This document shows, one piece after another, positions 62,401-64,000 of a DNA stretch of 64,000 nt. Within the stretch, counting starts at the first letter, position 1, and every line of letters starts with the position of its first letter. A program made the position numbers and the translations under genes. The notes beneath the pieces were generated by a model. It had not been told where the DNA came from. It saw only the letters and a program-made list of their open reading frames with translations, and ran no database searches. The stretch lies in contig VZRG01002591.1 of assembly GCA_013397435.1 (NCBI GenBank), positions 1 to 64,000 of the forward strand, written 5' to 3'. Origin of the DNA: Erythrocercus mccallii (taxonomy: Eukaryota > Chordata > Aves > Passeriformes > Dicruridae).

Positions 62401-64000
62401 CTGTGTGTGCCACTTGATATCGATATATGCATATCCTGTCTCAGAGGATCTTCACCCTGACAGCTGTTCTTGCTAGACATATTTTTCTGGGTTAATAAAA
62501 AATGTCTTTACTAGTACTCATTATATCTTTCTGAATCTTAGCCCCCTTGAACAGTTTCTAAAATGGAATTTGCTTGTATTGCTCTAAAAAAGCAGGTGCA
62601 CATTTTGCCGTACCAGTGGCCGGCAATGAACAGCGAGGCAAGTGCTTGAGGAGGGACTGCTTGGTCTGTGCAGGGCAGAGTGTCATGTCAGCACCCTGGG
62701 CACTACAGCTGGGTCCCAGAAACCTTGCAAATAGCATTAAAGGGATGCTGGGAGATTACAAGAAGTGTATAGTCTTGATCTGTGATGGGTCATCCTCTTA
62801 TTCCTTTTTACATCTCATCTGGACAGCTGAAAACCTGTGTTTGGTAGAAGCTGGGGTGATCACAATGTCAGATAATTCCAAGAGCAGGGAATTCATATGG
62901 GGAAACATGTAGCTGGAAAACTGGTAACTCCAGAAACAGCTTGAGAAGCAGGAGAGTGAGTGTGCAGTAAGTGGCTGTGATGGATCCCATGCCATGCTTC
63001 CCTGCCTGTGGAAGATGAGTACCCACACTTGCCCTCCCCAGCCTGGGCACCTGGCAGTGCTGGGCTGGGCTCCAGCCCAGCTGTGACATGAGCATGCCTT
63101 GGTTAGGAAGGGAGAGGGGCTCCCTGGCACCGTCATGTAACAAAAGGCAGGATTTAACACTAAATTTTCATGAATTTGGAGAGGTGAGTGGGGCAGCTCA
63201 TGTGCCAAAGCAAACATGGACACGAGGAGACACCTGCCCAGCAGATTTAATCATGTTAACATGTAAGATTTACACAAAAAAAACAAACAAGGTTTGTGTT
63301 CAAAAGCAGCATTGAGTTCAGCTGCAGAGATTTTTGTGTCTTTAAATAAGTTTACAACTTAAATCTTGGCTCATAAAGGGCCAAACCTTCAAGTCCTCCT
63401 TCACTTTTCACTCCATCTATCCTCTCATTGAAGTCAGCAGGAGTTCAGGTGGAGTAAAGCCTGATTAGGCACCAAAGCAAACTTTATTTTGGAAACCCAT
63501 GTCACTTTATTGCTCCACTGGCCAACTAATGGAGAGTGAGCAAAGCTGTGCAGCACCCTTTTTGCAACAGTAGATTTCCTGTTCCAGAGGGTTTCTCTGT
63601 CTTGGAATTGCCAGAGAGCTCCCTTTGAAAGCGGCTTTTTGGTTGTTTTTCTGTCCTGTTATTAATTGTTTGGTGGGCAGATTAGATAATTTGATACTGA
63701 AGAACAATGTGGCTTTCATGACTTGCATACTTTACAAGGAGCTGCAGGACCTCTCTGGGCTGTTGCAGAAAAGTGCCTGCATCACTGAAGTATTGGGAAA
63801 ATGTTTTCAAATGAGTCAGAAATCTGGGAGGCAGAGTCTTGTCTTGAACAATGGTGAAGGGAAGTGACTACAGACCTAGCAAGGTACAGCTGCAGTGTGT
63901 GTTTGCACAGCATTTTTCAGTATGCCCCTTTACTCTTGCTGCTCTCAGACACCCACTGATGATGGCTGTGGGGCCTCTTTCATCTCCGCTTCATAAAATA
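59429..64000 (+). other. ATP8A2: Start of the next ATP8A2 intron (runs out of the window)
   Basis: The intron begins with GCAAGT rather than GTAAGT. I looked for the expected continuation of the protein (an NERDRL-like block followed by the last tail residues) in the + frames to 64000 and did not see it, so at least one more exon lies to the right. An ATTAAA hexamer lies at 59496-59501, just before the in-frame TGA of the unspliced read-through frame. A + strand open frame of 195 codons at 60952-61539 is rich in Cys, His, Leu and Ser and does not resemble a known protein. A 10-bp inverted repeat with a 3-base loop lies at 63059-63081. Confidence 0.75.

Noticed and set aside
1..64000. CRISPR arrays, operons, phage or bacterial islands
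   Set aside because: There are no regularly spaced repeats and no dense coding. Spliced exons, CR1 and LTR elements show vertebrate nuclear DNA.

Overview
This is a window of bird nuclear DNA. Coding content is sparse, the background is AT-rich, and coding exons are short with spliceosomal borders. Most recognisable repeats are CR1 LINE fragments, and one LTR resembles endogenous-retrovirus LTRs common in songbird genomes. There are no prokaryotic features: no operons, Shine-Dalgarno sites or CRISPR. Almost every open frame is short, non-conserved in appearance and explicable by chance.

Only one gene can be supported: ATP8A2, on the + strand, seen near its 3' end. Two consecutive coding exons are visible (53509-53597 and 59324-59428), joined by a 5.7 kb intron. 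Together they encode the last membrane segment (M10) and the start of the cytosolic C-terminal tail of this neuronal phosphatidylserine flippase. The reading frame runs through the junction, giving ...AWT-A-AKHTYHKTLLEQV... The final roughly 60 residues are not found before the window ends. No upstream exon is found in the first 53.5 kb, so that stretch is most simply the giant preceding intron. The second exon appears to use a GC splice donor (AG|GCAAGT).

Layout: 1-1425, antisense CR1 carrying endonuclease and reverse-transcriptase pieces with an internal deletion. 11.6-12.3 kb, antisense CR1 3' part. 13.7, 33.2, 36.2 and 54.6 kb, small antisense CR1 tails; 37.2 kb, a small sense tail. About 16 kb, an old sense CR1-like RT relic. 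23.1-23.8 and 38.0-38.3 kb, sequence with the look of conserved non-coding or enhancer DNA. 27 and 29 kb, a ~145 bp direct duplication. 37485-37504, a 20-N assembly gap. 40.9-41.4 kb, an antisense solo LTR. 42.4-43.0 kb, a strong CpG island inside the intron. 56.4 kb, a near-perfect hairpin in the intron between the two exons.

I did not find a previously undescribed multi-gene system. The points most worth checking are the GC-AG intron with a possible intron-retained C-terminus, the intragenic CpG island, the 56.4 kb hairpin and the 27/29 kb duplication. Comparisons with human ATP8A2/ATP8A1 and with repeat families are from memory, not from a search.
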